NCBI RefSeq assembly: GCF_907165205.1
Contig: NC_058189.1
Location: forward strand, 41,318,270 to 41,382,269
Reading direction: 5' to 3'
From: Coccinella septempunctata
Taxonomy: Eukaryota; Arthropoda; Insecta; Coleoptera; Coccinellidae
DNA: 64,000 nucleotides
Below the pieces are notes generated by a model. It saw only the letters and a list, made by a program, of their open reading frames with translations. It did not search any database and was not told the origin of the DNA. This document shows positions 9,814 through 21,638 of this stretch, one piece after another. Made by a program: the position numbers and the translations under genes. Within the stretch, counting starts at the first letter, position 1. Each line of letters begins with the position of its first letter.

Positions 9814-11531
9814 ATGAAGGCTATAGTTAGTGCATTGTGCAACGAAAATAGTGGAGTTAGTTCCGGTAAAGTGTCGAAAGCCAGAAAGGATGTGGAAAAC
9901 GAGGAAATACAGATGTACCTCAGCAAGCTGAAGGATCTCGTACCTTTCATGCCCAAAAACAGGAAACTTTCTAAATTGGAAGTGATTCAGTACGTTATCG
10001 ACTATATATGCGATTTGCAAAGTGCGCTCGAGACCCATCCGGCAGTCAATGCTTTTGACGCCACGGCGGCCCTGAGTCAGAAAAAATCACAGGCTGCGGC
10101 CAGCCCAAGACAACCACTAGGTGTTAGGCCCAGCCCCAACACCATCCTTGGACCTTGCGAGGCCTCCATCCTCACCAATATCACGGTAAGTTCGCTATAT
10201 ATCCAAACCGTTGTTTAACAGTTTATCCATCAGATTCAACAATTTTATGCTCATTTAGAATTAACTGTTTTTTTTTCCTTCTATGCAATTTACTTTCTCG
10301 CACGTTTTCTTACATATTCAATGTAATATTCAAATTCTCCAATCGGACCATGAATAAGTAATTAGTGTTACGACCTTCGTTTCTCTTATTTGAATTTATA
10401 TTAGTCGAGAAAGGTCGTTTAAAATCGAAGAAAATGTTACTGAAATATATCGTAACTTATTCAAGATTCTCCTCGATTAATAAATCGTGAGAAAGGATTT
10501 TTATAGCTGTGGGAACGAGTGTCTGGTTAAGTGATAAATTCCCACATTCAAATTCCGTATTGTTCGCTTCGAATAACGCAGGTGTGATATTCTATTGTTC
10601 ACTTGAGGGGCTTATCGCTAATAGGGGCTCAAACAATACAAATATTTTATGTGAGCTCTGATTCTTGACCTACGAAACGGAGTTTTAAAAACTTCCAGGA
10701 TGTTCGTATCTAGGTGGGACTTATCAGGATTGACACCTGGGCTCATATGGCACATTAACGGTTCACTGCAGATGTACACACTCGTCGTCTGTACGAACCA
10801 CGTGCAATACCAGATGGTCGATTTGATTGTCATTGACACACATGGTCCATTGATCCGCGTTTTCGTTGTACTAATCTAATAATACTTACTTTGTGTATTC
10901 ATCCCACCCAACAAATATTCTCCCCGAGATATTTCCTTATCAAAAAGCCAAGTGTTTAGCACTTCCAGGACACATGTTCTATTAGGGTAATTGTCGGAGG
11001 TCAGATGTTCCGAACAAATAACACATGTGTGTCTGCATCCCGATCTGGGGGTTCTAAATTAATTTATTGGGCTCCTTATTGCCCCCATGAAGGATTTTCA
11101 ACAATTTAACAGTCGACCTAGACTTAGTCATCTGGTGACTAAGTGCTTCTTATGTTTAGGTGTTTTGTTCATTCAATATTTCCGACACCTGTGTTTACTC
11201 ATTAAATTTTCCTCGTCGTCATCAGTTGCTAATATTAGCAATCCAAACAACCCATTGAAACATAACTACTCACCGTGTACAAAGATAGCGTTAACATGTA
11301 GAGATAAGTGACCTCTCGAATTTAAATAATTTCTGAGAATTCTATTTTCATTAAAAATATTCAGTGCATGAAAAATTGAAAAATCTGATGGATAATTCAA
11401 CTTTCTACATATCTTCATTATGTATGGCTTATAAGCAATGATTGACGTTTGCATTTAAACTGATGAAGTTTCTCTTCTTGTTACAGAGTCCAGAAAAAAT
11501 GTCGTCACAAGAACGATCAGTTTCCTGTTGA
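9814..11531 (+). CDS. emc: extramacrochaetae / Id-family HLH protein (two exons)
   Basis: Coding exons are 9814-10185 and 11487-11531, giving 138 aa. Id-family proteins have helix-loop-helix but no DNA-binding basic region; they bind class I bHLH proteins such as Daughterless in the nucleus and block DNA binding. That restrains proneural and cell-fate programmes. The HLH is visible at residues 32-71: helix 1 MYLSKLKDLVPFMP, loop KNRKLSK, helix 2 LEVIQYVIDYICDLQ. The sequence before it is not basic enough to be a bHLH basic region. The ATG at 9814 gives the family-like MKA start; the open frame extends 9 codons upstream only through a GTG. The intron is phase 0 (ACG|GTAAGT ... TTACAG|AGT). Exon 2 adds 14 residues ending in Cys. 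Acceptor choice is the least certain part, because an AG 2 nt downstream would change the C-terminus. A complete, intact gene. Confidence 0.93.
10508..10546. promoter_or_regulatory. inverted pair of Su(H)-type sites in emc intron 1
   Basis: TGTGGGAA at 10508-10515 and its reverse complement TTCCCACA at 10539-10546 both match the Su(H)/CSL consensus YGTGRGAA. They face each other as in Su(H) paired sites, but 23 bp separates them rather than the usual 15-17. A Notch input to emc is plausible; the function here is inference. Confidence 0.55.
10579..11191. promoter_or_regulatory. E-box cluster in emc intron 1
   Basis: Twelve CANNTG boxes by hand count: CAGGTG 10579, CACCTG 10734, CATATG 10744, CAGATG 10769, CACGTG 10799, CAGATG 10811, CACATG 10839, 10971 and 11022, CAGATG 11002, CATCTG 11129, CACCTG 11186. 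About two to three are expected by chance in 613 bp. bHLH proteins are the partners Emc inhibits, so a feedback enhancer is a reasonable guess. Confidence 0.5.
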
Positions 11532-12040
11532 TCCTACGACTAATCATCGTCCATTCCAAGCGAGATATAATCCACCTTTCATCCAGATTAGCGAATATCT
11601 TGTGGTCGACATGGAAGGCGTTGACTGATTTTTTTATTTATGAGTTCAGTGTGGGGTTGATTGAGGGAATAAATGAGAGTGCACTTCATCGTGGACGTAC
11701 CTGTTATGTTGCAATTGTTATGTAGAAATTTTGTTGTTGTTTTGTACATACGATAGGCGGGTTTAGTACAATTTCTATCGATACAAATGAAGGTTTTGAA
11801 GTATTGGAATGATTTATACCTTATATTTGTTTGACTTTTCTATTCTGTGATTTTTTTAGAGTATAGTTGTATAAAATCAGATATTCTTGAGGGCCGTTTC
11901 CCTTTTATTTCATGAAATGACCGAGGCCGTGCAAGGTTTTCCTGGTTGTTTTGTAAATTTTGTATATTTTTGTTTTAGAAAAACCCATGTAAATATTTAT
12001 CTATAGAGCAACTCAATGTTGTTAAAATTATATATTATGT
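11532..12040 (+). other. emc 3' UTR (approximate end)
   Basis: T-rich sequence after the stop. TGTACATA at 11743-11750 and TGTAAATA at 11988-11995 match the Pumilio site UGUANAUA, and TGTGAT at 11846-11851 is a K-box-type miRNA seed match. An AATAAA lies at 11668-11673, but conserved-looking T-rich sequence continues beyond it, so the true poly(A) site is uncertain. Confidence 0.5.
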
Positions 12041-12439
12041 GAAAACTTATATTTGACTTCAAATAGATGATTTTATAGCAAAAAAAAATATTTCTGATTT
12101 TTCTCCCTTCTACCATACTTTTATCAAACAAACTTCTGGATTATTGGAAGATTGAAACAAAAATTCCATATTTAAGCAACATAAAGATACGAAAATAAGG
12201 CTCAGTTTGACATACTGCAAAATAGTTGAGTTCTCGAAATGCAGTCAAGCTATTGATACTAAATTGCTACAGTTTGTGTACGTATTTGGTATTAGGTACA
12301 TCAAGGAAAAACAAAAAACATGATTTCATATTTATGAAAATATCAAAAATTCGTTACCCAAGTTAGAAGTGATATTCCAATCTCATAGTTGCTCCCGATA
12401 ATTATTGAAAACTGATGATGACACAGATGCATACCTATA

Positions 12440-13690
12440 CTATACAGGATGTCCCGCGGTGAGGGTATTCTAAGTATTAGACGTTTGAGGAGAACGGATC
12501 ATATTAGAATTGTTCTGAAAATTTGGGTTTACGCTTCTGATCTATTTCACTAAAATATTCTCAATATTGCGATGTTGCCGCGTATACGAAAATACTACAA
12601 ATTTCGTTAATTCAAATGGCACACCCTATTATCCTATATTCATATTAACTATTTTCGCTTCTCTGTTCCCATCTGAGTATTTTTGTACTATACATCATGT
12701 ACTGTTCCTGATACTTTTGGTGATATTAGGTCACTGAGATTCTGAGGATGAGTTTCGTGCAGACAAACCTTGGTTTGTGTTCCAATATTTTTAACTTTTT
12801 ACGCTACCTCTACAAAAACGGTAAAAAAATAAGTTTTTCAAATAAGACACCCTATATACCTTTCATCCGTTATTCTCAGAGAATATCAAAATACTTAACT
12901 AACGATGTACATATAATGTTCTTGTACGAAAACTACATGGTTTCACATGAAAAGTGGAGGGTTTTCAGCAAACGACTTCTGCTACCGTAGAATTACTGCC
13001 ACGTTAATTTCGTGAGAATCTAGAATCATTGAAAACTCGACCGAAGGTGTTTGTCGCATTCTTAAAAGCAATTGTGTTTCTTATAGATCAAATTAGCAAG
13101 GCCTTCTTCAAACCCTCCTTTCATAGAAATTTGACTTTATTTTCGAAACCCCGAGGTTTTCGTATAGAAACATGATACACAATTAGATGCTTTTGATTTC
13201 CTCTGAAAGTCTCGGATGAAAAGTAGTGTTCCGTTTGAAAAAAATCAATTTTTGCTAAAAGTAACAAGACGAAAAATTTTGGAACACCCTGTATATCACA
13301 AACCAAACTTATCCTCAAAATCTCAGTGACATATTATCAAACTTTCAGCTTTTTAAAATATATGAAATTCTTTTTTATGCCTACTTCATAAGATCCATGT
13401 TTTTGGCAATATTTTGTGGAAAATCGTCAATAGGGATAGGAAAGTACTAGAAAAAAAAATACTCAGATGGGGATAGTAAAACGAAAAAAGTTATAATAAA
13501 TAGGCCGTTCCATTTGAAACAACGAAGTTTGTGGTAATTTTTGTATGCATGGCAACGTCGCAACGGTCAGATAAATAAAGAGCGTAAACTCTAGTACCTA
13601 CCCAAATTTTCAGAACGATCCCATAATCATAATCCGTTCTTCGTAAACGTCTATAATATACGCCATCCTGATGTAGGTATATGTACCCTC
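12440..13690. mobile_element. foldback element with arms of about 550-600 bp
   Basis: The left arm (about 12440-13010) returns inverted at about 13080-13690. AGACGTTTGAGGAGAACGGAT pairs with the reverse of ATCCGTTCTTCGTAAACGTCT, and CCCATCTGAGTATTTTT and GTCACTGAGATT are also mirrored. Arms are roughly 75-80% identical by eye. The right arm carries a CACCCTGTATA word near 13285 absent from the left. No transposase frame. Confidence 0.7.
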
Positions 13691-13734
13691 GTAGGTATGT
13701 ACCTACTCATATAAAAATATTTTTAAGTTCGTCA

Positions 13735-14110
13735 TTCATTATAGATATCAGTGCAATTTAACCATAAACTACGAATTGAAATTTTTTGAGGGAAACAACT
13801 TAATTTATTTCACTTTCATGACATCATTCTTTCCGTGTGTGAAATTCACAATATTGAAATTTATGGATTTTGAAAATTCATTAATGGATAAACCACATCA
13901 ATTGTTTCAGATGAATCTTTATTCATTTGATATTATATTGATGATCTTTGGAAATGGAGGGATAATCTTTCTATTTATCGTTCACGTTCTTTCAAAGATT
14001 CAAAGACGTAAAAATAGAAGTTTCAGATCAGAAACGCCATGTCACAAACCCTCATCGGCCTCATCAGAACTGAAAAAGTATTTAAAATATTGCCAATATT
14101 TTGTATTTTG
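13735..14110 (+). repeat. diverged dispersed repeat (partner at 16215-16510)
   Basis: Shares ordered words with 16215-16510: TGGATAAAxCAC, TTTCAGATGA, ATATTGATGATxT, TTTATCGTTCA and GTTCTTTCAAAGA. Open frames in both copies differ in frame and have no common protein, so I treat this as non-coding repeat. Confidence 0.5.
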
Positions 14111-14363
14111 ACAATCATCAGTAATATTTAATTGATGGAACTCTGATCTATGTATCTAATCAATTAATTTGAAAGGAACTAACTGACCCGGCGGACGTTG
14201 CCCTGCCATAGTGAAGGAATATTAAATAATTGGATAAAAAATAAATTGGAATTGGAATATTTAGTAAGAAAAGTGAAAAAATTTTTGGAGAGATAAGTTT
14301 ATGTATCGGTAATATCTGTTGTTTTGTCCCCTTTGTTTTACTGATGTGTTTTTTGTAATAGGT

Positions 14364-14400
14364 CTGACGATGTGGAGCTGTAAGCTTCTACAAAACCGGT
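14364..14400 (+). ncRNA. degenerate hammerhead-like core (PLE remnant)
   Basis: CUGACGA, then an imperfect hairpin UGUGGAGC/GCUUCUACA, then AAAACCGG in place of GAAACCGG. Downstream AATAACTATAAAG resembles other PLE ends in the window. The lost G of GAAA argues for an inactive relic. Confidence 0.35.
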
Positions 14401-14817
14401 CACTAAGTAGGATTAAATAACTATAAAGAAGAAGACTATTAGTTTCATTCCAGAAAAACGTAATTATTTATACATATAATATTATGTACCACCTACATTT
14501 TTCATTCAAAGTGAACCTTGACTCTTTCATTGCAGTGCCTTTTTGTGAAGAGCAATTGTCTATTGCATGAACAAATATAGTTGAAGGTTTGTCAACTCAG
14601 GAATAGGCTACATAAACTTACAATTTATTGTCAGTGTGAAAAGCATGGGCGATTTATTTATTATATTATCATTGCGTAAGTATGTAAATCGCACTGAAAA
14701 TTGCAGAAGACTAATTACATAATTATATTTTTTACTTAAATGTTTAATTAGATTCACAAAAATCAATTAACTGATAACCAAAATGCTATTTTTTGAGAAC
14801 TCTTAATCAATACTGAG

Positions 14818-15061
14818 CATAGACATAGAGACATGGACTGTGCCTTCCCTTTATATCTATGCATGAAATACGGTCAAAAAAAGTGACAGAGAGAAAAACA
14901 CGTCGGGAATGCAGTTGTCTTTTTCTAGAATTTTGATTGGTCTACACTCACCTCTATGTGAACAAAAAAAGAGAAAGGTATGTCCCGACGAGCTTTTCTC
15001 TCTTTCTAATAAATAGCCAATTTCATGCTGGCATTGCTCAGTCCATGTCTCTATGTCTATG
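14818..15061. mobile_element. hAT-type MITE, 244 bp, TSD ATACTGAG
   Basis: ATACTGAG at 14810-14817 and 15062-15069 flanks inverted ends CATAGACATAGAGACATGGA / inverse. Eight-base duplications point to hAT. An inner inverted pair (AGAGAGAAAA...GTCGGGA against TCCCGAC...TTTTCTCTCT) gives a second hairpin. No coding sequence. Confidence 0.85.
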
Positions 15062-15069
15062 ATACTGAG

Positions 15070-16905
15070 ATCGTGTTGTTCATTGAGTTCATTTGTCAAC
15101 CGTCAGCAAGTGTCAATAACTTGTCCGTTGGAGAGTTGGAGGGTAGATTACCCAACATACACTGGCGTTCGAAATTTGATTTTCTTTTAGTTTTCTGGAT
15201 TTTTTCAGTTTCCTAGGCAACTTTTCTGAATTTTTCTTCCGTTTAAACCTTATACAAAATAAAAGGAAAGTTTCAAAGAATAAATTAAGGAATTGGTTCA
15301 GATGTTTTTACGTGACGTGATGATAATGCAGAACAGGGCTCTCCATTTTTTATTATAAAGATTAGTAAGGTATGAGCATATAGGTAGGTACATGGTTGGG
15401 TATAGACATAAGTCTGGAATAAAAGTAATATTCCTTCGAAAAATAGCCGACAATAACACTGAAACCGGTCAATTGATTTTCAATAACCTTCAACTTTTGT
15501 TTTCCAAATTGAAACATATACCATGTGTGTGCTCATTGCAAAGCTTACGGAAAATGCACCACTATAATCTCGGTTTTCTTCATTTTGAGGTTATCAGAAC
15601 AAGGCAGAACAGTTCCTTTTTATTCATTTAATTCACACACCAGTAAACAGCTGAAGCTAATTAGAGATTGGGAGCATTAGCAAGAAACTTATAATAAAAT
15701 CGAATAGGTATTTCACAGACAGACTCAAATCTTAGATTAGGAAAAATAATGCTGATTAATTGAAGCTGAAGCAGAAGAGAGAAAAGAGAAATGAAGCTCC
15801 TGCCCAGCTCACAGCTAACAAAACAATTCTTCTTTCATCGGAAAGCGAGAAGAGATAAATATCAAGGGAACTCTTATAAAACATAGTATATTCATGATCA
15901 ATGTTGAAAATAGAGAGAACATTATGTTATGAAATTATGGAAAGTTCGTGTTAAAAAATAACACATAACATGTTTTTAGAAGATATCATAACAAAAAACT
16001 CAAATATATCTCATAGATCATTATATCACTCAACTTTTTTGAACTATGAACTGAAAACAATTAAAAAAAAAGTCAAGCTGGATGGTGCCATCTTCAGGAA
16101 ACCGTATCTAAGCATCAGATGCTGCTAAAAATTATATGAAATACCCAACCAATTTTTTGACAAAATGACAAGGAATTACCCCTCAAATTTTTTTGGAACT
16201 ATTCATTTGCATCATGTAGGTGTATAAAAAATTATATCATTTACTTCGTCATAAATGTAGATCAGTGATAATCATACACAGTGAATTATAAATTTTGAGG
16301 ATGAGATCATTTTTTCCAGTATTGAATTTCTATTCGAATATTGGATTTTCTCCAATGGATAAATCACAGTCAAAGTCATTTCAGATGACTCATAACATAT
16401 CATCAAATATATTTGATACGATATTGATGATTTCCTTATCTGTTTATCGTTCAAGTTCTTTCAAAGACGTAGGTATACTTAGATATCAAAAACGTTTTCA
16501 AAATATTGCAACTACTTACGTATTTCTACGCAAGATTGAAGGAGAGACCATTTCAGGGGACTTATAAATTTTGGTTTATCCTCGACTACAAAGATTAGAT
16601 TTACTTTTTTATTAAATCCAAAATTTATACTTCACTAATCCTGACACGTTCAGGTCATTTCTCCTATCACTACGCCACAGGTACAATAGCCGAAAATAAA
16701 AGCGACAAAATGTAATATAATATTTACGAAAAAATATAAATGACACACTGATTTTTTTCTATTTTTTGTTGATTATATTCTATACTATAAATTTGAAAAA
16801 TTTTATTAACCTCTGTTTGAGTAAATTGCAACTGCACATTTTCAACCTGGAACTTGAACTTATTTCACGATGGTACGATTTTGTTATAGATAAATGTTAT
16901 ATCAG
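15070..16905. other. no gene recognised
   Basis: AT-rich, with only the diverged repeat at 16215-16510 identifiable. Short open frames at 15025-15216, 15392-15631 and 16295-16567 lack domains, and I do not support them. Confidence 0.5.
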
Positions 16906-16911
16906 TTCAGC

Positions 16912-16945
16912 CTGATGATGCCATAATTGCCAAAATCGATCGTTG
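16912..16945 (+). ncRNA. degenerate hammerhead-like core (PLE remnant)
   Basis: A perfect CUGAUGA box is followed by a broken stem (UGCC...UUGCC) and CAAAAUCGAUCG where CCGAAAUCG would be expected. A tail like that of other PLE ends follows (GAAAAAATAATAGAAAAAAA). Stem II no longer pairs, so this is a relic. Confidence 0.35.
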
Positions 16946-17116
16946 AAAAAATAATAGAAAAAAAAAGAGTGTGTAATTATTGTTTCTTCGTACTTATTCT
17001 ACACGCTGATGGATTTCATAATAAAATATTTTTGAATCTTTACCCTGTGGAGAACAGCTAAAACCAAACCTTTTCAATAGAAAGAATACATAATTATCAA
17101 ATAAAATACGTTATGC

Positions 17117-17757
17117 AGGGTGCGGCAGAGCCGATTGACGAGTTCCAAAAATGTATAAAAAAATTGTGGAAGTAGAAGTAGAACGGTTTTATTCATTCGA
17201 ATCAGAGAGAAATATAGTTTTTGTGCTCAAGTTTTGAAAACGATAACATGGCGGCCGTCGGCAGCGTCATACACTGATGTAGTGGATTTCTGAAAATTTC
17301 GACCGCTTTTTGGCATATAGCGAGCGGTATGGACCGGATATCACCGGTTATTCGCTGCTTGAGTTGTGGGAGAGTGTGTGTACGATCTGAGGTAGCCCCA
17401 ACGAAAAAAGTGGCAGATGCTCAAATCAGGTGAGCTTGCTGGCCACCCCACGTTCCTCCTCTGTTGGCTCAGTTAGAGCAGTCGTCTCGGAAATACCTAA
17501 TGAAATTCGAGCTGTGTGTGCTGTAGCCCCATCCTGCTGGAACCAGATGTCACCCAGAATCCAGATCATGTTCTTAAGCAAGTTTTTCCAATTCAGGCAG
17601 TAGGATCACAAAATGATGATTTTACTGATTTTCGTAAAACTAAACTGAAACCACAGACCCTAAGAAACACAAAGAGCCCTTTCGCACCTACCTGTCCCCA
17701 CCACAGTCCTAGCAACGACCCTTCGAAACTCGTCAATATGCTCTGCCGCATCCTGAT
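17117..17757 (-). pseudogene. mariner/Tc-type transposase remnant in an internally deleted element
   Basis: Read on the minus strand, the segment contains DIWFQQDGATAHTAR, the characteristic DDE_3 (Tc1/mariner superfamily) block around the second catalytic Asp. Frameshifted C-terminal sequence follows (SLGLPQIVHTLSHN, then a decayed tail). The ends are inverted: CAGGGTGCGGCAGAGC at 17117 and CAGGATGCGGCAGAGC in reverse ending at 17757, each followed by ATTGACGAGTT. Stops and frameshifts rule out a product. A clean TA duplication is not visible. About 640 bp is half the size of an autonomous element. Confidence 0.65.
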
Positions 17758-17759
17758 CC

Positions 17760-19905
17760 TGTATCTCAGTACCTTCACAGATAAACTCCTGTGAATTCAC
17801 CCATTTGAAAAATTTAATTTATGGAACTACATATTAATTTATTGGAACTTAGTAAAAGGACATGGATTCCATTGGAAACGATTGTGCTCAAGATTCGAGA
17901 GTGCTTAGATTGGTATAGAACCGAAATCAATATTTCTTAGAATTCTCGTGATGTTATTTGCAAAGTATTTCCTTTAGAAGCTCAATTTCCAACTTAACCT
18001 TGAGAGTGTTGTCACTCCTAAATTTGTCAAATCAAAGTATTTCTTGATACACCTGATTCGGGAATTCCACATCTCAGTTTTCTCACTTGATATTGATATG
18101 TTTATGTTTTAATTGTAAAATATTATTTATTTATTTTACCTTAGACACAGTTACTAAAAATACCCTCATTAATGTATAGAAGTTGTAAATCTCAATGCAT
18201 CAGTACAATTTTCAATTGTACTACATCAGTAGACTGTAGACTTTTATTTTTAAAAATTTTTTGAAAAGGAGATCTAGTACACTTAAAAGCAGACATTATC
18301 CGGAACACCACAATAGAAATTGCGCTAACTGAAAACTAAAGAGTGTAGAGTAGGTATAACTTCTTAAATAAAAGTTCAACATACTTTATTATTAAAATTT
18401 TTTCAACTTTTTGCTTTAATCTTTTTTACATCGAATTCCGAAGGTTTGATTTTGGGGTATGTGAGTTTTAATGTTTTTAATCACCTCAGCTCAAATTTTC
18501 AACGATTCTCAAAAGTGACCTAACTTTAAAATTCAACTTTCATGAAATGGGTGGTAGAAAAAAACACTTTTGATCCTGTTCAACGCAGAATTCAATGGTG
18601 AACCACTTCTAAGACTTCATTTTTATCATAGATATGTCATTCATATTCATATTATCCTAATATTTTCAAAGAACTGGTGTTGATACGAATATTCTTTATT
18701 CGGAAACATTGGTCAAACTTTGAGGACATGTTGGTATAACGAGAATAGTAAACCATTGTGTAAAATAAGGCACTTTTTCATAATTAGTTGAGGTTTTATA
18801 TTTTTAATTACCCAACTCACTTTTCCATCGATGTTCAAAGATTACCCAACTGCCAAATTAATTTGTTTTTGAATAGGTGGTACAAAAAACACTCTTGATC
18901 CCATATTCGATGCAGAATTTAATGCTCAGTAAATTTTTGATCTTCACTTTTATCTTTTATAGGTTATTCAGGATGATATTTTCATAAAAACTGGTTTTGA
19001 AACGAATATTCTTTATTCTGAAAAGTTGGTCAAATTTTGAGGCTCTGTATAACGTCCTAGATATGGGCATCTGGTTTGATTAGAAGAAGAATTTGATTCC
19101 CCTCAATTTTTATATGAAATTTTTTTTTGAAATTTTCTGTCCCGCAGGATATATGATGCACAACTTCACCTAGGGTGAAAACCTATATTCATACTGGAAC
19201 TTATCCAAAGCTGCTTCACCAATAAATTCCTTGGTTAAAATTTTTTCATGATCGGTCGATTTTAGAGTCTAACTCTACTGATTTACCATGACAAGATAAA
19301 TTCAATTTCGAAGACTTGAAAAGTTGAATATCGTTTTCACTATTCAAAGTGACTCATATGGCCGATAACTTGACGGAAATTCTTATTGAGTTAGAAACAC
19401 TTAATTACTATCAATTTTTCTATGAATCAGAGTACACGTATTTCGGTACCACAATAGCATCTTCAGAGGGGTGCAGAGTGAGCGTAAACTTCCACCTGAT
19501 TCCATTGAGAAAGCGCAACACCTGTTTTAGTTCATAAAACGGGTTTTGATGGGAATTATATGACAGTCTTGTTAGTTCTATTTGAAAAGTGATTTTCAGG
19601 GGATTCCGTAGATGCTTACCATCTTCCTGAAACTTCTCATGTGTTTTTTCTTTCTCATAATCTATTACACGTACAAAAAGAATGAAAATAAAAATTATTG
19701 CTTGTAGAATTTGATTCTGCGATAAAAGTTACACACTATTCGCAAGATGCAATATTTGAAAATAATATTGAAGAAATATGAAATGAAATAAGACTCCTTC
19801 ATAAGACAAATTACGATTTTCAGAAATTGGAACTTCTCAAAGCCTCTTATTCAGAATGACATCAAGAAGTATTCGGAAATAAAAAATTTTGATAAAATAT
19901 TGCAC
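17760..19905. other. no gene recognised outside the tandem duplication
   Basis: The rest of this interval is AT-rich, without motifs that I can assign. A 62-codon frame at 19349-19537 is unsupported. Confidence 0.45.
18400..19050 (+). repeat. tandem duplication, unit of about 340 bp
   Basis: Two diverged copies (about 18400-18735 and 18745-19050) share GGTGGTA...AAAACACT, TTGATCC, GATGCAGAATTTAATG-like text, CGAATATTCTTTATTC and TTGGTCAAA in the same order. No coding content. Confidence 0.65.
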
Positions 19906-19906
19906 A

Positions 19907-20112
19907 AAATTTTAATTTGTTGTCAGACAAAATATTAGGCTCCGAAATGTCACAATAATTCAGTATTCTCTGTAATTCTGCACACAATTTCTGTGTTGAA
20001 AGTTGTACATTATTGATTTGTCAAGAGCAATGCTTCCTAACTAAGAATACAGGAAAAAAAGAATTATTGTGACATTACAGAGCCTATTTTGTTAGACAAC
20101 AAATTAAAATTC
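19907..20112. mobile_element. hairpin MITE, about 205 bp
   Basis: AATTTTAATTTGTTGTC at 19907 and GACAACAAATTAAAATT ending near 20111 are inverted. The pairing continues inward (TAGGCTC/GAGCCTA, TGTCACAATAATTC/GAATTATTGTGACA). No target duplication was identified with confidence. Confidence 0.7.
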
Positions 20113-20114
20113 TC

Positions 20115-21638
20115 AGCAATAGATGTATGCCTGAAGATGGTCGGTTCCAGAGGTCGTGTGTTGGAAATTCAAATAATTATACCTACTATTTGCCCAATAG
20201 GCTTTTTAGTAATGGGAGATAAAAAAATTTCACATGAGGTCGACGGGCTCACGTTTTTGAGTTAATATAATGTCAGTTTCACAGGAATGAAGGACCAATT
20301 TGAAGAGAGCCAACGTTTCGTCTGTACAAGGTGAACTTCAAAACAATGTAGGTCTAGACGCAGCTTAATATCTGGTCACAAAAGATCCATAATTTCTATA
20401 GTCTCAATCACAGAACTGGAATATATGAGGATATAGGTAACCTAGAAAAGTATTTTAAAAGAAGAAATACTCAAATTCAGAGCATATTATCAGCATTCAA
20501 AATTTATACAATTATATTTCCAATTCGTATAATTAAATCAATAACATAAGCAGCAGTACAAAATTCGTCGGTGCATAGATTCAATCTAAACTCTGCAACA
20601 CGAAATCTCAACTTATGGGCTATTACCAACTTAAATTCGATTTTCCGTAGCCACCCGAGATGTCAACCATTCTTGATTGGTCTATAGTTGCTTTGCGCCC
20701 CTTAACGAGAGAAGTGATCAAATTTCCTGCCTATACAATAAAGATATAACATCAAATTCTTATTTATTATACCATGTCTTAGGTTAACTATCATTAATAG
20801 GTAATTGTGTCCTCTAAATCTTCTCATGTCTAATTTTTCAATTTTTCCAATTACTATGCACACCAAGTATAAAAATAGTTATAATTTGCTTTTTTTATTA
20901 TTTGAATAAAAACATGAATAAGTACAAAAACTCTCGACTGCATTTCGATAGTTGCCTCTATTAAGAGTTCCAAATTAGACTCTGGAACGTTGTTTATCTT
21001 TGTAACGTTGTCTGCAAACAGGTTTCGGTACATTGAAAAGGCAAATGGTCAGCAACTGTTGTATTGGAAGGTAAGTGAACAACCTTTTTGAAGATTTGAG
21101 TACTTCGGATACGGCCATTTATGAGCTCAGTATATTGTCATGACACCTGTGTGGGTGCCTTGTCACTCTCATTATTTATAATGGGGATTATCTTGCGTCT
21201 TCATACAACGTATTCTGAAGTGTATTGTATGTCATCCTGTACAGGCAATAGTTTTTATTTGAGTTGGAATTCAACTTGATGTTAGGTGTGGACTTGGAAT
21301 TGAAGTTGTTTGGATATTCAATTTTTCTTAACGAAGCTTTTATCCCAGATTTATGTTATCAGATTAATTGAACCGAAATATATGAACTCACCTAAATACG
21401 AAGTTTTTTGATCAGTTTCCATCAGAGAGACAATGAGACAATAAAGTAAAGCTGTTAAACTAGATAGGTAGTTCAACAATCTTAGCCTAGTAATTACGTC
21501 ATGGTGTAGAGATCAGTTTGGCCAATCCTGAAACATAAATTACCAGAAAGCCGCCTCAGTAAGGTTCGCCAGGAAATTACGAACTCTTCTACAGAACATC
21601 CGCCAGAAAAAAGGATCCTATACTTTATATACGAAACT
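20115..21638. other. no gene recognised; possible PLE end near 20299-20335
   Basis: The minus strand reads ...GACGAAACGTTGGCTCTC near 20299-20318, the same GAAACGTTGG string as in the hammerhead-like motif at 49273-49305, but no good stem II precedes it. Otherwise AT-rich and unassigned. Confidence 0.35.

Noticed and set aside
10508..10546. Canonical Su(H) paired site
   Set aside because: Orientation is right but the 23-bp spacing is outside the 15-17 bp of described pairs, so I report it only as two inverted sites.
17450..17500. GGCTCAGTTAGAGCAGTCGTCTC looked like a tRNA D-arm
   Set aside because: No cloverleaf; it lies inside the mariner transposase remnant.
20299..20335. Ninth hammerhead-like locus
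   Set aside because: GAAACGUUGG is present, but stem II does not pair and no CUGAUGA-like box is convincing.
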